A DNA stretch of 64,000 nucleotides from Streptomyces sp. NRRL S-337 (GTDB lineage: Bacteria; Actinomycetota; Actinomycetes; Streptomycetales; Streptomycetaceae), in the NCBI RefSeq assembly GCF_000720175.1, contig NZ_JOIX01000015.1, positions 62,001 to 126,000 on the forward strand. The letters run 5' to 3'. The position numbers and the translations under genes are program-made. Shown here one piece after another: positions 34,132 to 42,712 of the stretch. The notes beneath the pieces are model-generated. The model ran no database searches and was not told the origin of the DNA. It was given only the letters and a program-made list of their open reading frames with translations. Every line of letters begins with the position of its first letter. Within the stretch, counting starts at the first letter, position 1.

Positions 34132-34200
34132 CCGTATTCGCACCACAGGGGGAGCGGGCCCCTGGGCCCGTACGCAACGACTGCAGACGAGGGATGAGAG

Positions 34201-34812
34201 ATGCGACAGAGCCTGAAGACCTGCGTGCTCATGGCCGCGGCGTCGGGCGTGCTTGGCGCGGGTGGCGGGACGGCATACGCGGACGCCGGCGCCGGGGGAG
34301 GGGCCTCGGACTCTCCGGGGGTGCTGTCCGGCAACAGCGTGCAGGTGAGCGTGGACGCCCCGGTCAACGCGTGTGGCAATTCGGTCGACGGGGCCGCGGC
34401 GCTCAATCCCGCCATGGGCAACTCCTGCGGGAGCGGTGCGGCGCCCGCGCCGGCCGTACCGCCTCCCCCGGTGGCACAGCGGCCGCCCGTGTCGCCGGGC
34501 AAGCCGGCGGAGCCGGTGCGGCGCCCGGAGAAGGCGCACATGCGGCACGAGGCGCCGGCGCCGGTGAAGCCGGCGCCCGAGAAGGCGCCGCCGGCCGGTC
34601 ACGGGGCCGCGCACGAGCCCGTGCACCGGCCCGCGCCGCGGTCCGTACCGGATCAGCGGATGGGCGCGGTGGCGCGGGCCGGCGCGTCGGCGGGCTCGGC
34701 GCTGCTGGCGTCCACGGGGACCGGCGAGCTGGGGACGGCGGCCGGCGCGGGCGGGGGCCTGCTGCTGGGCGGTGCGCTGCTGCTGCGCAGGGCCCGTACG
34801 CGGCGCCGGTGA
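34201..34812 (+). CDS. chp: Long chaplin with one chaplin domain and sortase signal
   Basis: 203 aa. ATG start after GAGGGATGAGAG. The signal peptide ends TAYA. One chaplin domain (about residues 29-75) has SDSPGVLSGN, PVNACGNS and NPAMGNSC, with both cysteines. A Pro/Ala/His-rich wall-spanning linker (about 78-160) follows. The C-terminus is a sorting signal: LASTG (the LAxTG type used by class E sortases), a hydrophobic helix and RRARTRRR. Classical long chaplins (ChpA-C) have two chaplin domains before the anchor, so this single-domain form is unusual. It would anchor the chaplin layer covalently to peptidoglycan. Confidence 0.93.
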   Translation: MRQSLKTCVLMAAASGVLGAGGGTAYADAGAGGGASDSPGVLSGNSVQVSVDAPVNACGNSVDGAAALNPAMGNSCGSGAAPAPAVPPPPVAQRPPVSPGKPAEPVRRPEKAHMRHEAPAPVKPAPEKAPPAGHGAAHEPVHRPAPRSVPDQRMGAVARAGASAGSALLASTGTGELGTAAGAGGGLLLGGALLLRRARTRRR

Positions 34813-35236
34813 GCGACGCGGACGACGTCGATCACTGGGTGGGGGCCGGCGGGGCCGGTGGCGCCCGGTGTATCCCGGGTGGCCGGCGGCGAGGCGGCCG
34901 GCCGAGCGGGTCCGGCGGGCCGCTCGGCCTGGGCCGCCCGGTCGATCCGGCCGTCGGCATCCCCGGACGGTTCGACCGCGGGCCGTCGCATCGCTTCCGG
35001 CGGGCGGGGCTGCGGCTGGAAGCCGCCCTTCCGGTGGCACGACGGATCGTGCGGATCAACGCGTGAGGACCCGCTCCGGCACGGGAAGGATCGTTCTTTC
35101 GCTCATTGGTGGGACCTGCCTCGCAGGGCGTTTGAAGGGCGCGGAAAGGGGGGTTCCGCGGGGTGGTGCCGGTCCGTTCTACCTCTGGCAAAATGGCGGT
35201 AAAGCCGCATAGGTGATGAGTCGATGAGGTGGGGAC
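34813..35236. other. No convincing gene
   Basis: About 420 bases. A GTG at 34809 overlapping the chaplin stop opens an 85-codon frame, rich in Gly, Arg and Pro, to 35066. It has no recognisable feature and is not called. Confidence 0.4.
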
Positions 35237-36082
35237 ATGCTCATTGCGCTGGCGCAGACCGATTGCGTGCTGGGTGAGGTGGCGGACAATCTGAAGGTCG
35301 CCCATGAGCAGATCGAGCAGGCCGCGGCCCAGGGTGCCGATCTCGTCGTCTTTCCCGAACTGAGCCTGCACGGCTACCACTTGGGCGCACTCAAGCGCGA
35401 CGAGTCCCTCAAGGCGAACGACCCGCGGCTGCTGGAGCTGAGCACCCTGGGCCCCGACGTCCTCGTCGGCTTCCACGAGCACACCAGCCTGCGCGCGTAC
35501 AACACCGCGGCCCACTACGCGTCCGGCGCGCTGCTGCACGCCCACCGCAAGCTCTACCTGCCCAACTACCTCGCCTGGGAGGAGCGCAAGCACGTCAGTC
35601 CCGGACAGTCGCTGCGCGCCTACGAGCTGAAGCGGTCCGCCCACGGCGGCCGGGGCGCGACGCTGGTCTGCAACGACGCCTGGCAGCCGGTCCTGCCGTG
35701 GCTGGCGGTGCAGGACGGGGCGGAGGTGCTGTTCGTGCCGACCAACAGCGCGGCGAGCCTGGACCCGGAGGCGATGGACACCGGCCTGTACTGGGACACC
35801 CTGCTCTCCTACACGGCGAAGATGCTGCAGTGCTGGGTGGTCTTCGTCAATCGGGTCGGCAACGAGCACGGGGCGACGTTCTGGGGTGGTTCGCGGGTGG
35901 TGGACCCGCGCGGCGCGGTGGTGGCGCAGGCGCCCAAGTGGGAGCCGGCGCTGGTCACCGTCGAGATCGACCTGGCCGAGGCGCGCCGCCAGCGCCGGGC
36001 GGTGCCGCTGGTCGCCGAGGCCCGGCTGGGCCTGATCGACCGCGAGGTGCGGCGGCTGATCGACGAGGGCGGCGACCACTGA
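35237..36082 (+). CDS. Nitrilase-superfamily amidohydrolase
   Basis: 281 aa. The ATG is preceded by GAGGTGGGG. The carbon-nitrogen hydrolase triad is complete: Glu41 (VFPELSLHGY), Lys105 (HRKLYLPNY), Cys145 (LVCNDAWQP). It ends shortly after the last family strands. The family hydrolyses amides, nitriles or N-carbamoyl groups; the substrate is unknown. It is a single gene facing a convergent TatA-like gene. Confidence 0.92.
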   Translation: MLIALAQTDCVLGEVADNLKVAHEQIEQAAAQGADLVVFPELSLHGYHLGALKRDESLKANDPRLLELSTLGPDVLVGFHEHTSLRAYNTAAHYASGALLHAHRKLYLPNYLAWEERKHVSPGQSLRAYELKRSAHGGRGATLVCNDAWQPVLPWLAVQDGAEVLFVPTNSAASLDPEAMDTGLYWDTLLSYTAKMLQCWVVFVNRVGNEHGATFWGGSRVVDPRGAVVAQAPKWEPALVTVEIDLAEARRQRRAVPLVAEARLGLIDREVRRLIDEGGDH

Positions 36083-36106
36083 CCACGGTCGGCCGCCCGG
36101 CCGGGG

Positions 36107-36313
36107 TCAGTGGCTGGCTGCGGACTCCGCCGCTTCTGCGCGGGGTGCCTCGGCGGCCCGGTCGTCCTTGAGGGCCTTGGCCTCGGACTTCAGGATCCGC
36201 ATCGAGCGGCCCAGGCCGCGCGCCATGTCGGGCAGCTTCTTCGAGCCGAAGAGCAGCACCAGGACCGCGATGATCAGGAACAGGTGCCAGGGTTCGAAGG
36301 CGTTGCGGAGCAT
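36107..36313 (-). CDS. TatA-like twin-arginine translocase protein
   Basis: 68 aa. One N-terminal membrane helix with [32 protein letters not shown], the TatA/B signature (FGSKKLP hinge followed by an amphipathic helix), then an acidic Ala/Glu tail. The ATG at 36313 is preceded by GGAAG. Streptomyces usually has its main tatA-tatC pair elsewhere, so this is probably an extra TatA. Confidence 0.9.
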   Translation of the reverse strand: MLRNAFEPWHLFLIIAVLVLLFGSKKLPDMARGLGRSMRILKSEAKALKDDRAAEAPRAEAAESAASH

Positions 36314-36672
36314 GCGCACTCGCTTCCGTCGGGGAGCCGCCAGGGGTCGGCGGGCGTTCTGTCCAGTATTACCCGGTCGTGCCGGGCGGTGCGGTCCGGG
36401 GGCCGCCGCCGGCGCCGGACGGCTGAGCGGGCCGCCGCCGGACCGGCCGGGCGCGGCTGGCGGCGCGCCCCTCCGCCGGTGCGCGGCAACTACGGATGAC
36501 GGCCTGGAGGACGGCCCGGCGGGCCGCGTAACAGGCGACGACCGCCCGGCGCCGCGCCTTCCCCGTGATCCTGCCCTGCTGAGGCGTCGAAGGCCTTGAC
36601 GGCATTGAAGGCGTCGAACGAATCGAAGGCATCTCAAGCGCTCCTTGCGGTAGAGGCCCAGGTCAGAGCCTA
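36314..36672. other. Intergenic region between tatA-like gene and zinc operon
   Basis: About 360 bases without a gene. GC-rich at first, then GAAGGC-type short repeats (36580-36640) and an AT-rich promoter at its right end. Confidence 0.5.
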
Positions 36673-36700
36673 TTGAAAATGGAAACCATTTCCGTATACT
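36673..36700 (+). promoter_or_regulatory. Promoter of the zinc-starvation operon with Zur-like operator
   Basis: -35 TTGAAA (36673-36678), 16-bp spacer, -10 TATACT (36695-36700). Between them is the inverted repeat GAAAATGG-AAA-CCATTTCC (36675-36693, 7 of 8 matching), very like Zur boxes of actinobacteria. Zinc-bound Zur would block RNA polymerase here. The predicted transcription start falls at about the first base of the rpmG ATG. Confidence 0.75.
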
Positions 36701-36707
36701 AACGGGC

Positions 36708-36872
36708 ATGGCCCGCAACGAACTACGCCCGGTCGTCAAACTCCGGTCCACCGCCGGCACCGGATACACCTACGTGACCCGCAAGAACCGCCGTAACGAC
36801 CCCGACCGCCTGCACCTGCGCAAGTACGACCCGGTGGCCGGCCGGCACGTCACCTTCCGAGAGGAGCGCTGA
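36708..36872 (+). CDS. rpmG: Ribosomal protein L33, cysteine-free paralogue
   Basis: 54 aa, [20 protein letters not shown] onward, with [23 protein letters not shown]. The zinc-ribbon cysteines of ordinary L33 are missing, so this is the C-minus form made when zinc is scarce, letting zinc-bearing ribosomal proteins be replaced. There is no ribosome site, and the promoter position suggests that the message starts at the ATG (leaderless). It is the first gene of an operon with L31, a COG0523 protein and perhaps S18. Confidence 0.92.
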   Translation: MARNELRPVVKLRSTAGTGYTYVTRKNRRNDPDRLHLRKYDPVAGRHVTFREER

Positions 36873-36877
36873 GCCCC

Positions 36878-37129
36878 ATGAAGCACGGAATCCACCCCAC
36901 CTACGGGCCGGTCGTCTTCCGCGACCGGGCCGCGGGCCACGCCTTCCTCACCCGGTCCACCGCCACCAGCGACAAGACCATCGAGTGGGAGGACGGCCAC
37001 ACCTACCCCGTCATCGACGTCGAGACCTCCTCGGCGAGCCACCCCTTCTACACGGGCACCGCCCGGGTGCTGGACACCGCCGGCCGCGTCGAGCGGTTCG
37101 AGCGGCGTTACGGCAAGCGGGCCCGCTGA
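36878..37129 (+). CDS. rpmE2: Ribosomal protein L31 type B, cysteine-free
   Basis: 83 aa ([40 protein letters not shown]). The type B form lacks the CxxC zinc motif. It starts five bases after the L33 stop, with the ribosome site inside the end of rpmG (GAGAGGAG). It replaces zinc-binding L31 during zinc limitation. Its stop overlaps the start of the next gene (TGATG). Confidence 0.95.
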   Translation: MKHGIHPTYGPVVFRDRAAGHAFLTRSTATSDKTIEWEDGHTYPVIDVETSSASHPFYTGTARVLDTAGRVERFERRYGKRAR

Positions 37130-38277
37130 TGGACCGGCTGCACATCGTGCTGGTGGGCGGACTGCACGCGGACGCCCGGCGGGCCACCGTCGAGCGGCTG
37201 CTGCACTCCGTCCCCGGCAGCGTCGCCCTCCACCACGACCTCGCCCCGGCCGCCGACGGCACCGTCCGCCGCACCATCCGCGACGCCGGCGGCACCCTCG
37301 CCACCGGCGAGGCGCCGCTCGTCAACGACTGCGCCTGCTGCGCCCTGCGCGAGGACCTGGTGCCCGAGCTGGAACGACTGGCCGCCGGCCGCACCTGCCG
37401 GCTGGCGGTCGTCGAACTGTGGGACTCCGTCGAACCCAGGGCGATGGCCGAGGTCATCACCGGCTGTGGCAGCGAGCGCCTCGCACTGACGCAGGTGATC
37501 ACGGCCGTCGACCCCGCGCTGCTGCTGCCCTACCTCGGCTGCGGCGACGACCTCACCGAAGCCGGACTGGCCGCCGCGGCGACCGACCGGCGCACGGTCG
37601 CCGACACCTGGGCCCGGCAGCTGGAATACGCACCCGTGCTGGCGGTCGCCGCGGGCGACGAGCCAGCCGAGCCCGCCGACCTGGCACTGCTCGCCCAACT
37701 GCACCCCACCGCCCGCCAAGTACCCGTAGAATCCGCCCAGTTGGCGGCAGCCGCCACGGCCGGATTTGACGTCGAGGCGGCCGCCGCCCGCCAGCACCCG
37801 GCCTGCGCGCTGCTCCCCCAGGAGGCCGACGCGGACGGCGTCGGCACCCTCGTCTGGCGCCACACCCGGCCCTTCCACCCCGAGCGGCTCTACGCCGCGC
37901 TGGAGGACCTGACCTGCGCGGCCGCGCGCAGCCGGGGCCGCTTCTGGCTGGCCGACCGGCCCGACACCCTGCTCTCCTGGGACGCGGCCGGCGGAGCGCT
38001 CTGCGTCGAGAACGCCGGACCCTGGCTGGCCGCACTGCCGGACGCCGCCTGGGAGATGGTCCCGCCGATGCGCCGCGCGGCCGCCGCACTGGACTGGCAC
38101 CCCGAGCACGGGGACCGCGCCCAGCACCTGGTCTTCACCTCGCCGGGACTCGACCGCGACGGGCTTACGTCCCTCCTGGACTCCTGCCTGCTCACCGACG
38201 CCGAGTACGCGGGCGGCCCACCGGCCTGGAAGGCCCTGCCGGCGGCCTTCGACGAGCTCCTCGATCCGGTTTCGTAG
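37129..38277 (+). CDS. COG0523 (CobW-like) protein with degenerate P-loop
   Basis: 382 aa, ATG overlapping the L31 stop. The CxCC metal motif of COG0523 is present (NDCACCALREDL) and a CobW C-terminal domain follows (HTRPFHPERLYAALEDL). The Walker A motif expected at the N-terminus (GxxGxGKTT) is replaced by GGLHADARRATVERLL, so nucleotide binding is doubtful. Zur-controlled COG0523 proteins are thought to be zinc metallochaperones. Its place in this operon supports a zinc role, but the missing Lys-Thr suggests a changed mechanism. Confidence 0.88.
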   Translation: MDRLHIVLVGGLHADARRATVERLLHSVPGSVALHHDLAPAADGTVRRTIRDAGGTLATGEAPLVNDCACCALREDLVPELERLAAGRTCRLAVVELWDSVEPRAMAEVITGCGSERLALTQVITAVDPALLLPYLGCGDDLTEAGLAAAATDRRTVADTWARQLEYAPVLAVAAGDEPAEPADLALLAQLHPTARQVPVESAQLAAAATAGFDVEAAAARQHPACALLPQEADADGVGTLVWRHTRPFHPERLYAALEDLTCAAARSRGRFWLADRPDTLLSWDAAGGALCVENAGPWLAALPDAAWEMVPPMRRAAAALDWHPEHGDRAQHLVFTSPGLDRDGLTSLLDSCLLTDAEYAGGPPAWKALPAAFDELLDPVS

Positions 38278-38358
38278 TCCCTTGGTTCAGCTGGGTGCAG
38301 CTGGGTGCCCGCTGCACCGCACCACCCTCCCCGCCCTCCTTCGTCACAAGGACGTCCC

Positions 38359-38595
38359 ATGCCCCGTCGGCACGACCCGCGCCGCAGGACCACGCCCCGC
38401 CCCAATCCGCTCGACGCGGCCGGCATCACATACATCGACTACAAGGACACCGATCTGCTGCGGAAGTTCCTCTCGGACCGCGGCAAAGTGCGCAGCCGCC
38501 GGGTCACCCGGGTCACGGCGCAGCAGCAGCGCCAGATCGCCCGGGCGATCAAGAACGCACGGGAGATGGCGCTGCTGCCGTACGCCTCACGGTGA
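38359..38595 (+). CDS. rpsR2: Ribosomal protein S18, alternative copy
   Basis: 78 aa. The ATG at 38359 follows AAGGA. The S18 core is clear ([45 protein letters not shown]). It contains no cysteine. It lies 82 bases after the COG0523 gene, probably the last gene of the zinc operon. Its presence beside C-minus L33 and L31 fits a zinc-sparing ribosome variant. Confidence 0.95.
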   Translation: MPRRHDPRRRTTPRPNPLDAAGITYIDYKDTDLLRKFLSDRGKVRSRRVTRVTAQQQRQIARAIKNAREMALLPYASR

Positions 38596-38644
38596 CGGGG
38601 GCCGGGGAACGGGCCGGCCGGCAGCGGATCCACCGCCTGGAGGC

Positions 38645-39007
38645 GGCACCGCACGGCCCGACCGACCTCCGTCAGCGAGGGTCTGGCGGGTGCTGACCGA
38701 GCCCGAGCTGATCGCCCGGTGGCCGATGCCCGTCGATTTCCGGCTGGCCGAAGGGCACCGCTGCGAGCAAGGGGGAGGGTGCTGCGGCTGCGCCGGCGGG
38801 ACGCCGACGTGGGGGGAGGACGACGACCTCGCGGACTCGCCCCCCACCTGGTCCCTGGAACCCGAGGGGCGTGGCACACGTCTCTTCCTCGTCCATGAGG
38901 GCTTCGGCCCGGACGGGCCGTACCAGGTAAAGGCGCACCGCATCGTGGGCGGCGGCCGGCGATCGAGGGTGGAGGAGCGCTTGGGCCAGGTGCTCGACAA
39001 GCTGTGA
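38645..39007 (+). pseudogene. Remnant of an AHSA1/SRPBCC-domain gene
   Basis: A single frame reads RVWRVLTEPELIARWPMPVDF, then about 40 unrelated residues rich in Gly and Cys, then WSLEPEGRGTRLFLVHEGF and HRIVGGGRRSRVEERLGQVL, which are the start and end of an activator-of-Hsp90 (AHSA1) domain. The central strands are missing or scrambled, the N-terminus before RVW is absent, and no start codon with ribosome site is seen. It is interpreted as a decayed gene. Confidence 0.65.
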
Positions 39008-39112
39008 CGGGAGCGGCACCGGCTGTCGTGCACGTGCATCTGCGCATGCATCCGCATGTGAACGCAGCTATGATCCCGGGCAGTTGACACCATTTCTCAC
39101 CGGGAGAGCCCT

Positions 39113-39352
39113 GTGCCCCACGCATACAACGGCATGGCCGCAACGGAGCTCCGCGACGTGACCTGGCAGAAGAGCCGGCACAGCAACTCCCAGGGCTCCT
39201 GCGTGGAGTTCGCCAAACTGCCCGGCGGTGAGATCGCGGTCCGCAACTCCCGCTTCCCGGACGGCCCGGCGCTCGTCTACACCCCGGCCGAGGTACGGGC
39301 CATGCTGCTCGGCGTCAAGGACGGGGAGTTCGACCACCTCGTACCGGACTGA
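39113..39352 (+). CDS. DUF397 domain protein
   Basis: 79 aa. GTG start with GGGAGAG upstream. The DUF397 pattern is complete: TWQKSRHSNSQGSCVEFA, VAVRNSR-type strand, then a C-terminal VKDGEFD. DUF397 proteins are small partners of XRE/DUF5753 regulators in Streptomyces (the whiJ-type groups) and often act with a nearby ATP-binding protein; both are present next door. Confidence 0.92.
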   Translation: MPHAYNGMAATELRDVTWQKSRHSNSQGSCVEFAKLPGGEIAVRNSRFPDGPALVYTPAEVRAMLLGVKDGEFDHLVPD

Positions 39353-39478
39353 GCGTTCACGCGACGGAGCGGCCACGGCGCCGGGTGGCACCACGCGTCG
39401 TCGGCACATGCATATGCAAGGAGCGCCCACCGGTAGGGCGGGCGCTCCTCGGGTGCGACGGATGGCGGGCAAGGCCGG

Positions 39479-39973
39479 CTACGGCAGCCGGAACTGCGCC
39501 CACACGATCTTGCCGTGGGTGACGCCGGACAGCGGGTGCCAGCCCCAGCTGTCGCTGAACGAGTCCACCAGATAGAGCCCGCGCCCCGATTCGGACGCCG
39601 AGTCCGCCGCGGAGTCCGCCTCGCCGGCCACCGGTGAGTCATCGCTGGGATCCCGCACCGCACAGATCAGCCGCTGCGACCAGCGCATCAGGTGGAGCCG
39701 GGTGGGCGGCGGGGCGTCGGCGTGCTCGGGGGCGGCGAGGACCGCATGCCTCAGGGCGTTGGTGACGAGTTCGGACACCACCAGCGCGACCGAGTCGAAG
39801 AGCTCGTCGAGTTCCCAGCCCTGGAGCGTGTCACGGGTGAACTTCCGCGCGGAGCGCACCGATTCGTACCGCGGGGGGAGCGTGCACGACGCGGATCCGG
39901 AGACGGCCAGCGGGTCGACGGGAGGAAAGCCCTGCCATAACGGCTCGAGCATGGTCAAAACCTTGGTCCCCAT
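39479..39973 (-). CDS. RsbW-like ATP-binding protein (anti-sigma type)
   Basis: 164 aa from the ATG at 39973, with GGAG eight bases upstream; a GTG at 39982 is also possible. A HATPase_c_2 fold is visible: VVSELVTNALRHA (N box) and SESGRGLYLVDSFSDSWGW (G box). An acidic insert (AGEADSAADSASE) precedes the G box. Such stand-alone kinase-like proteins are common near XRE/DUF397 pairs. The target is unknown. Confidence 0.9.
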   Translation of the reverse strand: MGTKVLTMLEPLWQGFPPVDPLAVSGSASCTLPPRYESVRSARKFTRDTLQGWELDELFDSVALVVSELVTNALRHAVLAAPEHADAPPPTRLHLMRWSQRLICAVRDPSDDSPVAGEADSAADSASESGRGLYLVDSFSDSWGWHPLSGVTHGKIVWAQFRLP

Positions 39974-40286
39974 GCGAGGCACTCCTGGCGTTCGCGGACG
40001 TCATGACCCTGGCCGGTTCAGCCGGATCTGGCGGATCTTTCACGAGCGTGCATGCGTGCGCCGCCTATGGTTCCCAATGTGCGAGACAGATGCAAGGGCA
40101 GATGCACGTGCACGCGCCGCGATTGCCCGAAATCGGCCCGGTTTGGCGGCAATTATTGCCACCGGTTCTTGTGGAGGGCTTGCGAGAGCGGCTCATATCA
40201 GTAACCGGATGAGCACTCAACGAAGCCTGAACGTGGCAGACTGCGGCCCACCATTGGACGGGGTGGGTCACAGGAGGGTCAGAGAG

Positions 40287-41150
40287 GTGTCCGCAAGTGA
40301 GTCGAGCGGGTCGGTGGTGCGGCGGATCCTGCTCGGGTCGCAGCTCCGCCGACTGCGTGAATCCCGTGGGATAACCCGCGAGGCGGCCGGCTACTCGATC
40401 CGTGCGTCCGAATCCAAGATCAGCCGCATGGAGTTGGGCCGGGTCAGCTTCAAGGCACGCGACGTCGAGGACCTGCTCGTGCTGTACGGAGTCAGCGATC
40501 CGCAGGAGCGCGAAGCGCTGCTCTCCCTCGCACGCGAGGCCAACGTCGCGGGCTGGTGGCACAGTTACACCGATGTGCTACCCAGTTGGTTCCAGACGTA
40601 TGTCGGCCTGGAAGGAGCCACCTCGCTCATCCGGGTCTACGAAGTCCAGTTCGTGCACGGGCTGTTGCAGACCGAGAGCTATGCGCAGGCCGTCATCCGG
40701 CGCGGTATGCCGGACGCCGCGCCCGCCGACATAGAGCGCCGGGTCGCGCTGCGCATGGAGCGCCAGAAACTGCTCGTCGCCGAGCGGCCCGCGCAATTCC
40801 ACTGCGTACTCGACGAGGCGGCGCTGCGCCGCCCGTACGGCGAACGCGAGGTGATGCGCGAGCAGGTGCGGCATCTGATCGACGTTTCCGAGCGGCCCAA
40901 TGTGCGCCTCCAGGTCATGCCGTTCAGCCTGGGCGGGCACGCGGGGGAATTCGGCGCCTTCACCATGCTCGGATTCCAGGAATCGGGACTCCCGGACGTC
41001 GTCTTCCTGGAGCAGCTCACCAGCGCACTGTATGTGGACAAGCCCGAAGAAGTGGCCCAATACGCGCGGGTGATGGACCGCCTCCAGGAAGAGGGGCCCA
41101 GTCCGGCGGAGACCAGAGACCTTTTGCGTGGTCTACTCCAACTTATGTGA
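40287..41150 (+). CDS. XRE family regulator with DUF5753 domain
   Basis: 287 aa from the GTG at 40287, with GGAGGG upstream; an ATG at 40209 would add 26 residues. The N-terminal helix-turn-helix (LRRLRESRGITREAAGYSIRASESKISRMELGR) is followed by the DUF5753 domain (WFQTYVGLEGATSLIRVYEVQFVHGLLQT to FLEQLTSALYVDKPEEV). This is the WhiJ-like family that works with DUF397 and ATP-binding partners in development and antibiotic control. It completes the local triad. Confidence 0.92.
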   Translation: MSASESSGSVVRRILLGSQLRRLRESRGITREAAGYSIRASESKISRMELGRVSFKARDVEDLLVLYGVSDPQEREALLSLAREANVAGWWHSYTDVLPSWFQTYVGLEGATSLIRVYEVQFVHGLLQTESYAQAVIRRGMPDAAPADIERRVALRMERQKLLVAERPAQFHCVLDEAALRRPYGEREVMREQVRHLIDVSERPNVRLQVMPFSLGGHAGEFGAFTMLGFQESGLPDVVFLEQLTSALYVDKPEEVAQYARVMDRLQEEGPSPAETRDLLRGLLQLM

Positions 41151-41254
41151 CGTCTATCCCATCTCATGTGACGCGTCGGTAGGATGCGCCCCATCAGGAG
41201 TCAGCACCCCCCAACTAGGCACCCTGCGTGCCCTGTTCTCCAGATCGGGATGGC

Positions 41255-42712
41255 ATGTCCTACTTCGACGAGTTGGCCTATCAGTTCATCGACGGTGAGT
41301 GGCGCTCCGGAAGCGGCTCGTGGGACATCGTCGATTTCAATCCCTACAACGGCGAGAAACTGGCCTCCATACCCTGCGCCACGGTCGAGGAAATCGACCA
41401 GGCCTACCGCGCCGCCGAGCGTGCGCAACGGGAATGGGGCGCGGTCAATCCGTACACCCGGCGGCTGGTCTTCGAACGGGCCCTGCGGATCATCGACGAC
41501 CGTGAGGCGGAACTGTCCGAGGCGATCGCCGCCGAGGTCGGCGGCACGCTCGCCAAGGTGGGCTTCGAACTGCACCTGGCCCGCGAATTCCTGCGCGAGG
41601 CCATCCAGTTGGCGCTGCGCGCCGAGGGCCGCATCCTGCCGTCGCCCATCGACGGCAAGGAGAACCGCCTCTACCGGCTGCCGGTCGGCGTCGTCGGGGT
41701 GATCAGCCCCTTCAACTTCCCGTTCCTCCTCTCGCTCAAGTCCGTCGCGCCGGCCATCGCGCTGGGCAACGCGGTGGTCCTCAAACCGCACCAGAACACC
41801 CCGATCTGCGGCGGCGGGCTGGTCGCCAAGCTCTTCGAGGAGGCCGGGCTGCCGGCGGGCGTGCTCAACGTCGTCGTCACCGACATCGCCGAGATCGGCG
41901 ACGCGCTCATCGACCACCCCGTGCCCAAGACGATCTCCTTCACCGGCTCGGAGAAGGTCGGCCGCCACGTCGCCACGGTCGCCGCCGCCCACTTCAAGCA
42001 CTCGATCCTGGAACTCGGCGGCAACAGCGCGCTGGTCGTCCTCGACGACGCCGACGTCGACTACGCCGTGGACGCCGCCGTCTTCAGCCGCTTCGTGCAC
42101 CAGGGCCAGGTCTGCATGGCCGCCAACCGGATCCTGGTCGACCGCGCCGTCGAGCGCGAGTTCACCGAGAAGTTCGTCGCCAAGGTGGCGTCCCTCAAGG
42201 TCGGCGACCCCACCGACCCGCAGACCCACATCGGCCCGCTGATCAACGAGGGCCAGGCCGAGGCGGTGGCCTCCCTCGTGGACCGCGCGGTCGCCGAGGG
42301 CGCCTCAGCGCTCCTGCACGGCGAGACCCACGGCACGCTCGTCGCCCCCAGCGTCCTGAGCGGTCTCCCCGACGACTCCCCGCTCCTCACCCAGGAGATC
42401 TTCGGCCCGGTCGCGCTACTCGTCCCGTTCGACGGCGAGGAGGAAGCCGTACGGATCACCAACGCCACGCCCTTCGGGCTCAGCGGCGCGGTGCACACCG
42501 GCGACATCGAGCGCGGGGTGCGGTTCGCCAAGCGCATCGACACCGGGATGTTCCATGTCAACGACGCCACGGTCCACGACGAGCCGATCGTCCCCTTCGG
42601 CGGGGAGAAGAGCTCGGGGGTCGGCCGGCTGAACGGGGACGCGATGGTGGAGGCCTTCACCACCACGAAGTGGATCTCCATCCAGCATGGGCGGTCGGCG
42701 TTTCCGTTCTGA
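41255..42712 (+). CDS. NAD(P)-dependent aldehyde dehydrogenase
   Basis: 485 aa from the ATG at 41255. The family features are intact: ISPFNFPFLLSLKSVAPAIALGN, SFTGSEKVGR, general base Glu in LELGGNSALVVL, nucleophile Cys287 in QGQVCMAANR, and TQEIFGPVALLVPF. It is most like benzaldehyde- or vanillin-type dehydrogenases by memory. It is a single gene after the XRE regulator; the substrate is unknown. Confidence 0.93.
   Translation: MSYFDELAYQFIDGEWRSGSGSWDIVDFNPYNGEKLASIPCATVEEIDQAYRAAERAQREWGAVNPYTRRLVFERALRIIDDREAELSEAIAAEVGGTLAKVGFELHLAREFLREAIQLALRAEGRILPSPIDGKENRLYRLPVGVVGVISPFNFPFLLSLKSVAPAIALGNAVVLKPHQNTPICGGGLVAKLFEEAGLPAGVLNVVVTDIAEIGDALIDHPVPKTISFTGSEKVGRHVATVAAAHFKHSILELGGNSALVVLDDADVDYAVDAAVFSRFVHQGQVCMAANRILVDRAVEREFTEKFVAKVASLKVGDPTDPQTHIGPLINEGQAEAVASLVDRAVAEGASALLHGETHGTLVAPSVLSGLPDDSPLLTQEIFGPVALLVPFDGEEEAVRITNATPFGLSGAVHTGDIERGVRFAKRIDTGMFHVNDATVHDEPIVPFGGEKSSGVGRLNGDAMVEAFTTTKWISIQHGRSAFPF

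Noticed and set aside
34809..35066. 85-codon frame overlapping the long-chaplin stop by GTGA
   Set aside because: Very Gly/Arg/Pro-rich, with no ribosome site of its own, no recognisable motif and no hydrophobic segment; kept only as intergenic.
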